Assembly (NCBI GenBank): GCA_037447655.1
Contig: JBBHKE010003090.1
Span: 1 to 64,000, forward strand
Origin: Zygnema cylindricum
Taxonomy: Eukaryota > Streptophyta > Zygnematophyceae > Zygnematales > Zygnemataceae
Length of the DNA stretch: 64,000 nucleotides
Direction: 5' to 3'
Of the stretch, positions 24,891 to 35,675 are shown piece by piece. Numbering within the stretch: the first letter of the stretch is position 1; each line of letters begins with the position of its first letter. The position numbers were made by a program, and so were the translations under genes. A model generated the notes under the pieces. It had not been told where the DNA came from and ran no database searches. It saw only the letters and a list, made by a program, of their open reading frames with translations.

Positions 24891-25134
24891 GATGAATTCT
24901 GTTAGTTTCCTGCGATTACCGGCCAGTAACCGGATATCTGTTAGCAGTAATTACCTTTCTATTTATTTTTCATAGTTCTCATGTTTATCTTATGATTGGT
25001 CCAGGTGGACATACAGCAGAAATCCTCAACCTCGTAGGTGCATTGAATCTGGTCAATTATTGGCCTCGAGCATATATTGCGGCAAAAACTGACAATATGA
25101 GTTTACAACGAGCCCAGACTTTGGAGGAGAAGGT

Positions 25135-26120
25135 ACTATTTTGTAGAAATTAACCCCAATAAATTACGTTATCACTTTGTTAGAATTAACCTCACTATAT
25201 TATATTGCTACTTTGTTAGAACTAGCCACACTCTATTATGTTTCCAGTTTGTTAGAATTAACCACACTAAATTATGTTACCACACTGTTAAATTTAACCA
25301 CACCAATTTATGTTACCACTTTCTTAAATTTAACTACATTAAATAATGTATAAGAGTTATTTGTTTCACTCTATTAAAATGAGCTACATTAAATTATGTT
25401 TTGCCACGTGGCTCTTTTGGGCCACTTTATTAAAATTGTTCTTATCACTAATTTATAGTTTTAGGTCCAAAAAGCTCACTTAAATTAGTTTAAAAACTCT
25501 AGAAGTGGGCGATCTATGTAGTATGGGTTGGGAAATAGTTGTAAGGTCCATTTTATGGTGTTTTCCGGTTTATAATATAACATAATTTGGTTTTTCCCAA
25601 CAAAACCGGATTATGTGGGCACTTGTTATCAACAACTTTTTGATTTTGTAATTAATGTGGTTCACACTAATTTACGTGCACACCCTAAATTAGGGTTTTT
25701 AATTTATCGCCTAATGTGGTATGGTTGTGGTATGAATAAAATTTTCAGGTTTGGAAGCATTATTTGTGGTTACCTCGTATTATAGGCATTACTAACTTGG
25801 TGGTAGTTATACTCATAACATGTAGTGATGGGTATTGAAATTTGAATTTATGATTTTTGATTTTTGATTTTTCCAATATTGAGGAGAGTCTCAATCTTAG
25901 TCGATTTGAGAGATTCTTAGGGTTTTTTAGCAATATTGAGATTCGGTGATAATCCTATTTATTTAAAAGGTGTCAAAACGCATGGAATTGCATATGTTTT
26001 TTAGTTTTTGTATCCCATAAAATCACTCCCGAGCGCTAAACAATTGAGGCGTAAAGTTATAAACTCTAAGAAAACCCACATTCTTCAAATTACCAACTAC
26101 CCGAATATTCAACTTTTATT
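25135..26120. other. Junction between ALG14-like exons and PDAT exons
   Basis: Begins with five or six roughly 50-bp tandem units (GTTAGAATTAACCACACTAA) to about 25345, then AT-rich DNA. Neither the rest of ALG14 nor the 5' exon of PDAT (membrane anchor and VPGI.TGGLE-type segment) can be read on either strand, so the breakpoint that joins the two genes must lie here. Confidence 0.6.
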
Positions 26121-26125
26121 TTTTA

Positions 26126-26280
26126 AGCCGTTTTGTTGGATGGTACTCATGGTTTTGAACAACTCACTTTTGTTTATCTTACATTCTTTTAACTACCACT
26201 ATATATATTATTTTACTGTTTTTTCTCTTTCTTGTCCTTTTAGGCGGTTTTGTTGGATGGAACACACAATTTCGGACAAC
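26126..26280 (+). repeat. Two upstream echoes of the first PDAT exon start
   Basis: CCGTTTTGTTGGATGG at 26128 and CGGTTTTGTTGGATGG at 26244 repeat the real exon start at 26387 (CCGTTTTGTTGGATGG). Similarity continues for about 40 bp (ACTCATGGTTTTGAACAAC and ACACACAATTTCGGACAAC against AGCACATGGTTTTGGACAAC). Spacing is about 115-140 bp. Each echo retains an AG just before it. Confidence 0.85.
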
Positions 26281-26654
26281 CTACATTTACCTAAAGATTT
26301 GTCTTTTGTATTTTTTTTGTCTTTTTGTCTTTTTTTGTCTTTTTTGTCTTTTTTTGTCGTTTTGCCTTTCTTTGTCTTTTTCAAGACCGTTTTGTTGGAT
26401 GGAGCACATGGTTTTGGACAACGAGACTGGATTGGATCCTCCGGGGATTCGAGTTCGACCGGTCGAAGGTCTCGTCGCGGCCGACTACTTCATGCCCGGG
26501 TACTTCGTGTGGGCCGTGATAATAGAACAACTCGCAAAGATCGGATACGACGATCGATCTTTACACATGGCGTCGTACGATTGGCGACTCTCCTTTCTTA
26601 ACACACAGGTAAGGATTTATTTTTGGGTTTTTTAGGATTTTTTTAGTGTTTTTT

Positions 26655-27390
26655 CGAAGGTCGTGATCATTGAAGAACTCATGAAGATCGGATACGTCGA
26701 CTGATCTTTGCACATGGCGTCGTATGATTGGAGACTGCCGTTCCTCAACACGTAGGTGAGAAAACCAATAACAACTAGATTTACAATGTTTGGTACCTTG
26801 GTTTCTAGGGTTTTTTTAGGGTTTTTAAGGATTTTTTAGTTCTTTTTCGAGGGTCGTGTTAATCGAACTACTCGCTAAGATTTTGGACAAGACAAACGAT
26901 CTTTACACACGGCTTCGTACGATTAGCGACCATCGTTCCTCAACACACAGGTGAGAAAACCAATAATTAGGTTTTTTAGGGTTTTTTAGAGATTCTTATT
27001 TGATTTTTTAAGGCCACGATAATCGAACAACTCGAAGACGACTCTCTTTTTGTACATAATGGCTACAAATGCATTATTGCTTCTAATGATGGAATTTATA
27101 GTTGTTTTTTATGGTTTTTTAAGGGTATTTTAGGTTTTTTTAGGGTTTTTAAGGTTTTTTTAGGGTTTTTCTAAGGTTTTTTTAGGGCCATGATCGTTGA
27201 ACACGCTAAAATTGGATGCGACTTTCAACTTTTACACCTTTTCCGGTGTTTCTTTTCTTATTACATAGGAAGTTTTTAATGTTACAATATTTATTAATGT
27301 GTAAATACAAATTCTAACTTTAACGAAGGAATTTTTAGGATTTTTTTAGGGTTAAATAAGGGTTTTTTTCTTAGGGTGCCATAGAAGAAC
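26655..27390 (+). repeat. Decaying echo array of the first PDAT exon end
   Basis: The real exon end (26499-26608: GTGATAATAGAACAACTCGC to ACACACAG plus GTAAGG) is followed by copies at about 26655-26760, 26848-26952, 27010-27060, 27184-27260 and 27370-27400. The first two keep most of the exon tail and a GTGAG donor; the first has an in-frame TGA. Later ones keep only ATCGAACAACTCG- or ATGATCGTTGAACACGC-like cores. Spacing is about 155-195 bp, and each copy is preceded by a TTTTTTAGGGTTTTT-type spacer. Confidence 0.85.
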
Positions 27391-29164
27391 ATTATTGAAA
27401 TGAGTAGTTACGAATGTGTTATTGTAGGTAAATATTTGCAATTAATATCTTATTAAAAAACAATGTTTATAAATATCCTTTTAAAATGTTTTTATTGTAT
27501 AAATATCTTTTTTATAATACAATATTTTTATTTAATAATTTTGAAATATACAATGTTCATAAATATTTTATTGAAATACAATGTTTATAAATGTATTGTC
27601 AAAAATACATTGTTTATAAATATATTATCAAAGTAGAATGTTTATAGATGTCTTATTAATATGTATTGTTTATAAATGTATTATTTGCTACACTTCCCAT
27701 TTCTATTAGTGTTTAACATTTTTAGGCGGAAACTCAAAAGTACATTTTTGAAAGTACTTTTTCTCATCACCAATTGTACGGATTTTCTAATCGTGACGTC
27801 CCGATGGACGCCGTCATCTTTCGATTTTTCCCGGAAGAAAAAAGGATTCAAAACGGTTAAAAAATAGATAGAAAAACGGTTAATAACGGTTAAAAATGGT
27901 AAAAATGGTTAAAATTCTTTAAAAAACGGGTTAAACACGGTTAGAAATTGCTGACGAACGGTTCATAAAAGTTAAAGACTCTAAAAGTTGTCGTTTTTGA
28001 CAATTTCAGGGTTTCCGGGAAATTATGTAATTTTTTTTTGTTCCTTTCTACATTTGTTTGTTTGTTTGTTTTTTTTTTTCTTTTTTTCTTCGGTTTTTTG
28101 TTTAGTCAAGCTGAAAAAAAAAACCAATGGTTGACAATAAAAGTTTATGTATGCATAGACATATATGTCTATACATGTATATATATATATCTATAAGAAA
28201 AAACTTTTTCTGTTTTTCGTTTAGCTGACGAAGTTTGGCTGAATGTAGGAATTTTGTTCGGAAAAAGTGTACTATTTCTGGTAGAATGTACGGATTTCTG
28301 TGCTTTTTCTTGGAAAAAATCTAACTTTTTTTTTTGCAAAAATGTTTAAATAATTTGTACGATTTTTCTTTTTGAAAAATATGACTAATATTTTGTGCAA
28401 TTTTTTGTAAAATTTGTAAAATCTGGAGATGTTTTTTGAATTTTGTGCCATTTTTCAAAAAATAAAAAATAAAATAATTAATTTAAAATTTTAAGTACGG
28501 TTTTGTAATTTCCCTTTTTAATCATGTAAATAATAAATTTATAATTATATTATTTACTTTTTGTGGTATTGTTAATTATGTCTTTTTTTGTTTACACTCA
28601 AACAATTAAAAATAAATAAAACAAGTGAGTAAATAAAATAACAGTTTAAAAAAATGAAATTAATAATTGAAATAAAATTAAATATAATAATTGTACAATA
28701 ATTGGTATGATAATTTGTTCAAAAATAAGTATAATAATTGTATAAAAATGTTAAAAAATATAATATCATAATCACGCAAACTTAATTAAATTAATTGTAC
28801 AAGAAAACGTACAACGACTTCAACATTATTTTTTTCTTTTTATGATTCTCACAGTTTTAGAATAAATAAATTTAGAATATACTATTAGTTAATCACCCTC
28901 ATCAATGTTTTTTTTTTCCCTTTTCCAAACAGAAGAACAGACGATATTTTAAGTTAATTTTTTTTTTCTCATTATTATTGTTAATATTATTATTTTTTGT
29001 CATATTGCTTTTGTTTTTTTCCCTTTTCTAAGCAAAGAACAGATGGTATTTTACATTCATTTTTTTTTTTCTTCATTCTTCATATTATTATTACTATATT
29101 ATTACTGTTGATATTATGATTATTTTTTAATTACATTTCTGTTTTTTATTTTGGGTGAAAATAG
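27391..29164. other. AT-rich remainder of PDAT intron 1
   Basis: Tandem AATGTTTATAAATAT-type units (27460-27680), then AT-rich DNA with ATTATT microsatellites. No coding evidence until the 54-bp exon at 29165. Confidence 0.7.
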
Positions 29165-29631
29165 GCTCGAGACAAACAATTGAGTCGATTAAAATCTGCA
29201 ATCGAGGTTTTAGTAGAGGTAAGATTTTTTTTTTTTTTTTATTATTATTATTATTATTTTTTTAATAATTTTTTTTTTATTTGTTTATTGGTTATTATTA
29301 TTATATTTTGTTTATTTGTTATCGGCATTTGTCCATGTTGTCGCCATTTTACTTATCATAATTTATTATTATTATAATTATTAGTATTATTGTTATTTTT
29401 ATTACGATTATAATTATTATCATTGTTATTACTAGTATTATTATTATCATTACTGTTATTATTATTATTTCTTCTTTTATTGCTACTACTATTAGTATTA
29501 TTATGTTTTCCTCCCTTCCTCCCTTCCTCCCTCAACTTTTTGCCGATATATATATTGAAATTGCGGACGAGGTTTTAGAGAAGTAATATGTTTTTTTTTT
29601 GTTTTTACCTTTTTTTAATTTCATTTTTTTC

Positions 29632-30870
29632 CCTCTACTTTCTCCCTCTCCCCCTCTCCCTCCTCCCCTCCTCCCTCCTCTCCCACTCCCTCCATCTCCC
29701 TCTTCCACTCTCCCTCATTCTCCTTCTCCCTCCTCCCCTCTCTATCCCCCCTCTCTCTCCTCCCTCTCTCTCTCTCTCCCCCCTCTCCCCCCCTCTCTCC
29801 CCCTCTCTCTTTCTCACTACCCCCCCCCTCACAACTTCTACCTTTTCCCGTTCCTCTTCCCCTCCCCTCTCTCCCTTCCTCTCCCCTTTCTCTTCCCCTC
29901 TCTCTCCCCATCTCACTCCCCCTGCCTCTCCCTCCCCTCCCCTCTCCCCCTCCCTCTCCCCTCCCCTCTCCCCCTCCCCACTCCCCCTCTCCTCTTTTTT
30001 GCTCGGCTCTTCTCTCTTCTCCCCTCTCCTCCTCTCTCTCCTTCTCCCTCTCCCGCTCTCTCCTCCCTTTTCCCGTCGCTATCCCTCTTCCTCTTCCCCT
30101 CCCCCCCCACCCTCCCATCTCCTGCTTTCTCTCCCCCCCTCTCCCTCACTCTCCCCCACTATCTTCCCCTCTCTCTTTCTCCCTCTCCCCCTTCCTCTTC
30201 CCCTCTCTGTTCTTCTCACTCTCCTCTCTCCCCCCCCTCTCATTCTCCCTTGCCCCCTCCCTCACCCTCTCTCTCTCCTTCTCGCTCTTCTGCTATCTCT
30301 TTCTCCCTTTTGCCCTCTCTCTCCTTCTTTCTCTTCCTCTCCCTCTCCCTCTTCTCCTCTATCTCCTTCCGCCTCTTCCCCTCTCCTTCTTTCTCCCTCT
30401 CCCTTTCTCCCCCCCTTCTTCCTTTCCCCCTCTCTCTCTCCCTCTCTTTCTTTCTCCCTCTCCTGCTCTCTCTCCTTCCTCTCCCCTCTCTCTCCCCCCC
30501 CTCTCCCCCCCCTCTCTCCTTCCTCCCTCTCCCCTTTCTCTCTTTTCTTCTCTTTTTTCTCCCTCTCCCCCGCTCTCCTTCTCCCTTTCCTTCTTCTTCT
30601 TCCCTCACTCCCGTCCTCCCCCTCCCTCTCTCCCTTCCCCTCCTCTCTCCCTCCCTGCCTCCGTCTCCCCCTCCCCCCCCATCCCTCTCCCTCCCCTCTC
30701 CCCCTCCCACTTCCCCCCCCTCTCCCCCTCTCCTGTCTCTCCTCTCTCCCCGCCTCTCTTCCTTCCTTCCTCCCTCTTCCTCCCGTGCGCCCTCCCTCTC
30801 CTCTCCACCTCCCTCTCCTCCTCTTTCCCCCTCTCCCTCACTCCCCCCCCCCCTCCCCCCCCCCCTAACC
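29632..30870 (+). repeat. 1.2-kb polypyrimidine (CT-rich) tract in PDAT intron 2
   Basis: Almost pure C and T on the plus strand, in CCCTCTCCC/TCTCTC words without a fixed period. It lies between the second and third PDAT exons. It produces very long Ser/Pro/Leu frames (up to 584 codons) and Arg/Glu/Gly frames on the other strand, none with non-repeat sequence. Confidence 0.95.
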
Positions 30871-30874
30871 CTCC

Positions 30875-31115
30875 TTTTTTACAGACAAATTTGGGTCAAA
30901 AGATGGTGTGGTTATACTCTCCCTCTATTTTTATCTCTTACCCCCAAAATTTCCCCTTTCTCAATCCTGCTCCCGCTCTCCCCTCTCTCTCCCTCCCCCC
31001 CTTACCCCCCTTACCCCCACCCTACCCCCCCTTCCCCCCCCCCAAAAAACCCCCTTTCCCCCCTTTTTTGCAGAAAAAATCGGGTCAAAAAGAGTGGTGG
31101 TTGTCCCCCTTCCTC
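30875..31115 (+). repeat. Two upstream echoes of the third PDAT exon start
   Basis: TTTTTTACAGACAAATTTGG (30877-30896) and TTTTTTGCAGAAAAAATCGG (about 31064) repeat the real acceptor and exon start TTTTTTGCAGACAAATTCGG (31195-31214). GGTCAAAA continues in all three, and GTGGTGGTTGTCCCC in the second. Both keep an AG and a pyrimidine tract and could be cryptic acceptors. Confidence 0.9.
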
Positions 31116-31439
31116 TCTCTCCCTCTCTCTCTCGCTCTCTCTCCCTCCTCCCCCTTACCCCCCCGTAACCCCACCCAAACCCCCCCTTCCCCCCTTTTTT
31201 GCAGACAAATTCGGGTCAAAAAGTGGTCGTTGTCCCTCACTCGATGGGATCCCTCTATTTTCTTTTTTTTCTGAAATGGGTCGAAAATCCTCTCCCTCTC
31301 GGGGGGGGTGGAGGGAAGGATTGGGTAAAAAACCATATAAAAGGCGGTTATGAATATTGCTGGACCCCCTTTTAGGGGTTCCAAAAGCCTTTACGGGGAT
31401 TTTTTTCGGCCGAGGCGAAAGATATTGCGGTGGCGAGGT

Positions 31440-32390
31440 ATATATATATATATTTTTTGGGATTTTTTTTGTTGTTATTTTTTGTATTTATTTTTGGGTT
31501 TTTTCTGGGTTTTTTTTATGGGTTTTTTTTTCGGATTTTTTCGGATTTTTTTGGATTTTTTTGGATTTTTTATTTATTTATTTATTTGTTATTATTTTTT
31601 TTTTGTTATTTTTTTTATTATTATTTTTTATTTTTTTTGCATTTTTTTGTTATTTTTTAGCATTTTTTTTTCGGGTTAGGATGACCGTAACAACCCGGAA
31701 AAGCCTTTATGTGATTTTTTTTTTTATTTCGGCCGAGGTGAAAAACTTTCAGTCGTGATTTTTTTTTTTTTCTCTTATTCTTTTAAACCCTAAAAAAAAC
31801 CTCTTAAAAAGATTCAGAATGCCCCCCAAAGCTATAAGATTTTTTTTTTTTCCCTTCATTTTATTTTCCGTTATTTTCTTTTATTTTTTTTCCCTGTTTT
31901 TTTATTTTTTCGATTCGTTTTTTCTTTTTTGTTTTTCCTTCTTTCGCTTCTCATCTGCTTTCTGTTTTTCAATTTTTTTTTTTTTTTTTTTCTATTCGTT
32001 TTGTTCAATTGAACTATTTCTCTGTTCATTTTTTTTCGATCCACTTTTTTTTTTCGATTTACATTTTTTTATTCAATTCACTTTTTTTTTCGATGCACTT
32101 TCACTTCAAATTCATTTCTTTCCTCTTTTCTTTTTCCTCTCATTCCTTTTTAACCAAGAAATCCCTCCCGCGAATTTTTTAAAATCTCTCCAACATGCAA
32201 TTTCTTTCGTTTTTACAATCTGTTTTTTTTTTTATTTACATTTGTATTTTCCAATTCGTTTCTTTCCTCTTTTCTTCTTCCAATTTTTCCATTTTCCTCT
32301 TTTTCCTCTTCCCGCAAACTTTCACAACTCCCTCCAAACCCTCCAACACCCCAAATTTTCCTCTTTTTTTTTTTTTTTTTTTTTTTAAAC
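31440..32390 (+). repeat. T-rich PDAT intron 3 with echoes of both flanking exons
   Basis: T-homopolymer-rich DNA. Near its 5' end lie copies of the third exon's end (31693-31757: CGGAAAAGCCTTTATGTGA, then TTTCGGCCGAGGTGAAA; a weaker one at 31818-31850). Near its 3' end lie copies of the fourth exon's start (32155-32202: GAAATCCCTCCCGCGAATTT; 32311-32350: CCCGCAAACTTTCACAACTC). So 5' exon echoes cluster 5' and 3' exon echoes cluster 3'. Confidence 0.75.
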
Positions 32391-32679
32391 AGAGAAATCG
32401 CTCCTGCAAATTTTCTCGACTCCCTCCAAACCCTCCAACATGTGATGAGAGTTTCTCGGACGTGGGACGCGACGATGTCCATGATTCCCAAGGGGGGAGA
32501 CACTATTTGGGGAGGACTCGATTGGTCCCCAGAACAAGATTACCAATGTAGTACTTCCAAAAATGTGGATAAGACAAAAAATGAGAATAAGACCAAAAAG
32601 TCGGATCTCGGCGAAACGTGTGAAGTCGACACATGTGCGGAGAATTTTTCGAAGCGACGGGCTCTTACGGTCGCATGGT

Positions 32680-33383
32680 GGGGTTTTTTTTTTGTGGGCT
32701 TTTTTTTTGGGGTTTTTTCTTTGGTTTTTTTTTTTTTTTTTGTGTGTGTTTCTGTTTTGTGTTTTTTGTTTTCCATTTTCTCTGCTCTCCGTTTTTCCGT
32801 TTTTTCCGTTTTCTATTTTGCGCTTCTGTTTTCTGTTTTGTGCTTTTTGCCTTCTGTTTTTCCGTGGTTCGTTTTCTATGTTCTGTTCACCGTTTTCCGT
32901 TTTTATTTTCTGTTCTTTGTTTTCTGTTTAGTTTTCCGTTTGTGTTTTCATTTTTCCGAATTCTGCGTTTCTATGGTTCATTTTTTGTCATCGGTTTTTC
33001 TATTTCCGTTTTCCGTTTTCCATTTTCCGTTTTATTCTTTATTTTATTTCCATTTATTGTATGCTTTTCTGAGATCTCTTTTGAAAATCTGCTCTTTTTG
33101 TCTATTTTCGCCTTTTTGTCATTGCCATTTTGTCATCTTGTCCTTTTGCCTTTTTTGTCCTTTTGTCCTTTTTATCTATTTTGTCTGTTTGGCTTTTTGT
33201 CCTTTTTGTCATTTTGTCTTTTTTCCCTTGTCTTGTTTTGTCTTTGTCTTTTTTTGTACTTTTGTCCTTTTTTGTCCTTCTCATTTTGTTTTTTATTTTT
33301 CATCTTTTTGTCCTTTAGTCATTTTATCCTGTTTGTCTTTTTTGTTTTATTTCCCTTTTTGTCATTTTTGTCTTTTTGTCTAG
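32680..33383 (+). repeat. T-rich simple DNA in PDAT intron 4
   Basis: TTTTCTGTTTTCCGT and TTTTTGTCCTTTTTGTC words fill the intron between exons 4 and 5. Phe/Leu/Ser-only frames across it are artefacts. Confidence 0.9.
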
Positions 33384-33544
33384 GTGGCATTTGGACGGGA
33401 CGCCTCTCTCCTTCCCGCAGCAGATCTTCCAAAACCGGTCGCCTATGGGGATTTAGAGGTGTGAAAATAACAATGTATTTGTAATAATATGTTAATAATA
33501 ATTTTTTAATGTAGAATATAATCTTGTATATTGATATAGTATAT

Positions 33545-33580
33545 ATTTGTATATGGGGATTTAGAAGGTGTGTCCTTCAG
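33545..33580 (+). repeat. Echo of the fifth PDAT exon end
   Basis: TATGGGGATTTAGAAGGTGT at 33552 repeats CTATGGGGATTTAGAGGTGT of the real exon end and donor (about 33443-33462), about 110 bp downstream. Confidence 0.75.
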
Positions 33581-33589
33581 TTACAGTTG

Positions 33590-33617
33590 ATGTATTGTAT
33601 ATATATTTATATATATA

Positions 33618-33676
<59 letters not shown>

Positions 33677-33700
33677 GATATAGTATGCGTTTATATACAA
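33590..33700. repeat. (TA)n microsatellite
   Basis: TATATA with occasional GTGTGT, inside PDAT intron 5. Confidence 0.95.
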
Positions 33701-33734
33701 AGTTATAGAGATGTGTCAAATAGTAATGTAGATG

Positions 33735-34480
33735 TTTAGTTACAGTTGATGTAAAATTCTAGTTACAGTTACGGCAGTTACAACTGTGGTTGTCGTTATC
33801 TTAGCAGTTACAGATGACAGTTACACTTTACAGTCACGGTGTTACATTACAATTTTACTGTCAGTTACAATTTACAGTTTTCAGTTGTATGCGACAATTT
33901 TACCGTTAGATATAAGGTACTGTTCACAGTTGTGTCACAGTCACGGTCACGGTAATACAATGATACAGTACAGTTGCAGTAATACATTACATACGGTATA
34001 GGTTTACAGTTAGAACTACAGTTTTACAGTTACAGATAACATGACAGTTACAGTTACCCAAGTAACAAGTTACAGTTTCAATCTCAACAACAGGGACAAC
34101 TACAGTTACAGTTACATTCATGTGTTTATGTTACAGACAAGAGTTAAGAGTTGTTACAGTTTTAGTTACAGTTGTAATTTGCATTCAGTCAATAACAGTT
34201 TGAGCTCCAGTTATTCCAGTTACATTTACAGTTTATGGAGTTATAATTGCAGTTGCAGTTTTGCTTTCAATTACGGTTCCGTTACTGTTACCGCTGAACG
34301 GTTGACAATTACAGTTACACTCCCAGTTTACAGTTTTACTGTTTGTAACTTTAATTGCAGTTAACAACTACAACGACAGTTTTAAGTTAATAGTAACAAT
34401 ATTTAGTCGTTGACCGGGAACAGTTAATAATTGACGGTTTGTAGTTAATAGTTGTAGTTGTAGTTATAATAACTATGGTT
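33735..34480. repeat. (ACAGTT)n cryptic satellite in PDAT intron 5
   Basis: About 750 bp dominated by CAGTTACAGTTAC-like words with no strict period, grading into TAGTTATAGTTGTAG at the 3' end. Similar words occur in the expansin intron at 6890-7080. Confidence 0.9.
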
Positions 34481-35224
34481 ATAGTTGTAGATATAGTTAT
34501 AACGATAAATACGAATGTAGGTATAACATCACTTAACAAATAACAATCAACTATTGACAAATTCACCAAACTTTTTTCCATTTTTTGCCCTCATTCTGTC
34601 CACACAATCCACTATTGTCTTTTTTCTACCAATGTTCATCCTACCTTTTATCTTTTTCCCACCACACTCACTTTCACCTTACTCCTACATCACAATCCTA
34701 TTTTTTGTCTTTTTCCCCCATGTCCGAAAACCCATACACTCAAAAGTTTGTCCAAAAACCAGTTCAAAAACCCATTTCTTCTTCCTCTCTCCCTCTCCTC
34801 TCCCTTCTTCCTCCCTCTGCCTCTCCTCCCTGCCCCCTCCCTTCCGCCCTCTCTCCTCTCTTGCTCTCTCTCACTCTCAAAAGTTAACGATTCAAAATTT
34901 CTCCCAGGTGGCTGACGAAGCCGCGGAAGCTTCCGGGAAGTCACGCAACATTTCGTGCGGAGACGTTTGGACGGAGTACCAGGAAATGACATGGAGAACC
35001 GTACAACATGTGGCACAAAAAGGGGTATTATTGAAAGTACCTTTAACTGGGTAGGAAGTACCTTGGTTAAATCTTCACTTTTGTATTTGGTCTTACTTTG
35101 TCTTCATTTGAAAAGAAGTCGACCACAAGTATTTTGAGCTTCAATACAGTATTGTCTCTCTCCTCTTATTCTCCTCGAACAACTTGAAAGTGCTTCGTGG
35201 TATGGCTTTGAATTTAATAGGTTA

Positions 35225-35500
35225 TGGGGCCCACAAATTTTTCATTTGAAGATAATAATTTTCTTTAGGAAGCTTCATTTGAAGGTAATAATTTTTTATG
35301 CGAAGCTTCATTTGAAGATAATAATAACTTTTTATACAAAGCTTCATTTGAAGATAATAACTTTTTTATAAGCGTCTTTTGAAGGTAATGTATTGTAAAA
35401 AGATTCATTAGAAAATAATATTTTATAAGAAGATAGTATTTCATAAGAAGATAATAATTTATGAGAAGATAATATTTTATAAGGAGATAATAATATTTTT
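35225..35500. repeat. (GAAGCTTCATTTGAAGATAA)n array in PDAT intron 6
   Basis: Five or six 40-50-bp units around AAGCTTCATTTGAAGATAAT, then AAGATAATATTTTATAAG units. Confidence 0.85.
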
Positions 35501-35675
35501 TCTAAGTTATAATCCAATAGGTGTATACGGCGAGCGATCTTCCAGACCTTTTGCGCCGTGTCGCGCCGAGGATGATGGCTCGGTCTGACGCAAATTGGGG
35601 ATTGGGAATCGCTGACGATTTGGACGACCCAAAATATGCCCATCCAAAACATTGGTCCAATCCACTAGAGACAAG

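Larger units (their letters stand above)
23709..25132 (+). pseudogene. ALG14: 5' part of ALG14 (UDP-GlcNAc transferase anchor subunit)
   Basis: Two well-formed exons, 23709-23850 and 25005-25132 (phases 1 and 0), encode 90 residues. The start has one membrane anchor (FTLLLFSLLGFLFVLRIFMV). The glycosyltransferase entry follows, with the family hallmark LVLGSGGHTAEILNLVGAL and then YWPRAYIAAKTDNMSLQRA. ALG14 anchors ALG13 at the ER for the second GlcNAc addition to dolichol-PP-GlcNAc. The remaining half of the protein, including the CNGPGTC-type segment, is not found before PDAT coding begins at 26386, so the gene is truncated as assembled. Splicing exon 2 (ending in phase 0) into the first PDAT exon (needing phase 2) would be out of the PDAT frame. 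The sequence before 23709 shows only AT-rich DNA. Confidence 0.8.

Noticed and set aside
29588-31353. Open frames of 426 and 584 codons rich in Ser/Pro/Leu
   Set aside because: They are generated by the polypyrimidine tract of a PDAT intron. No non-repeat protein sequence occurs, except where one frame accidentally enters the third PDAT exon in the wrong phase.
31819-33484. Phe-rich open frames that look like membrane proteins
   Set aside because: They translate T-rich PDAT introns; hydrophobicity comes only from TTT and TTC codons.
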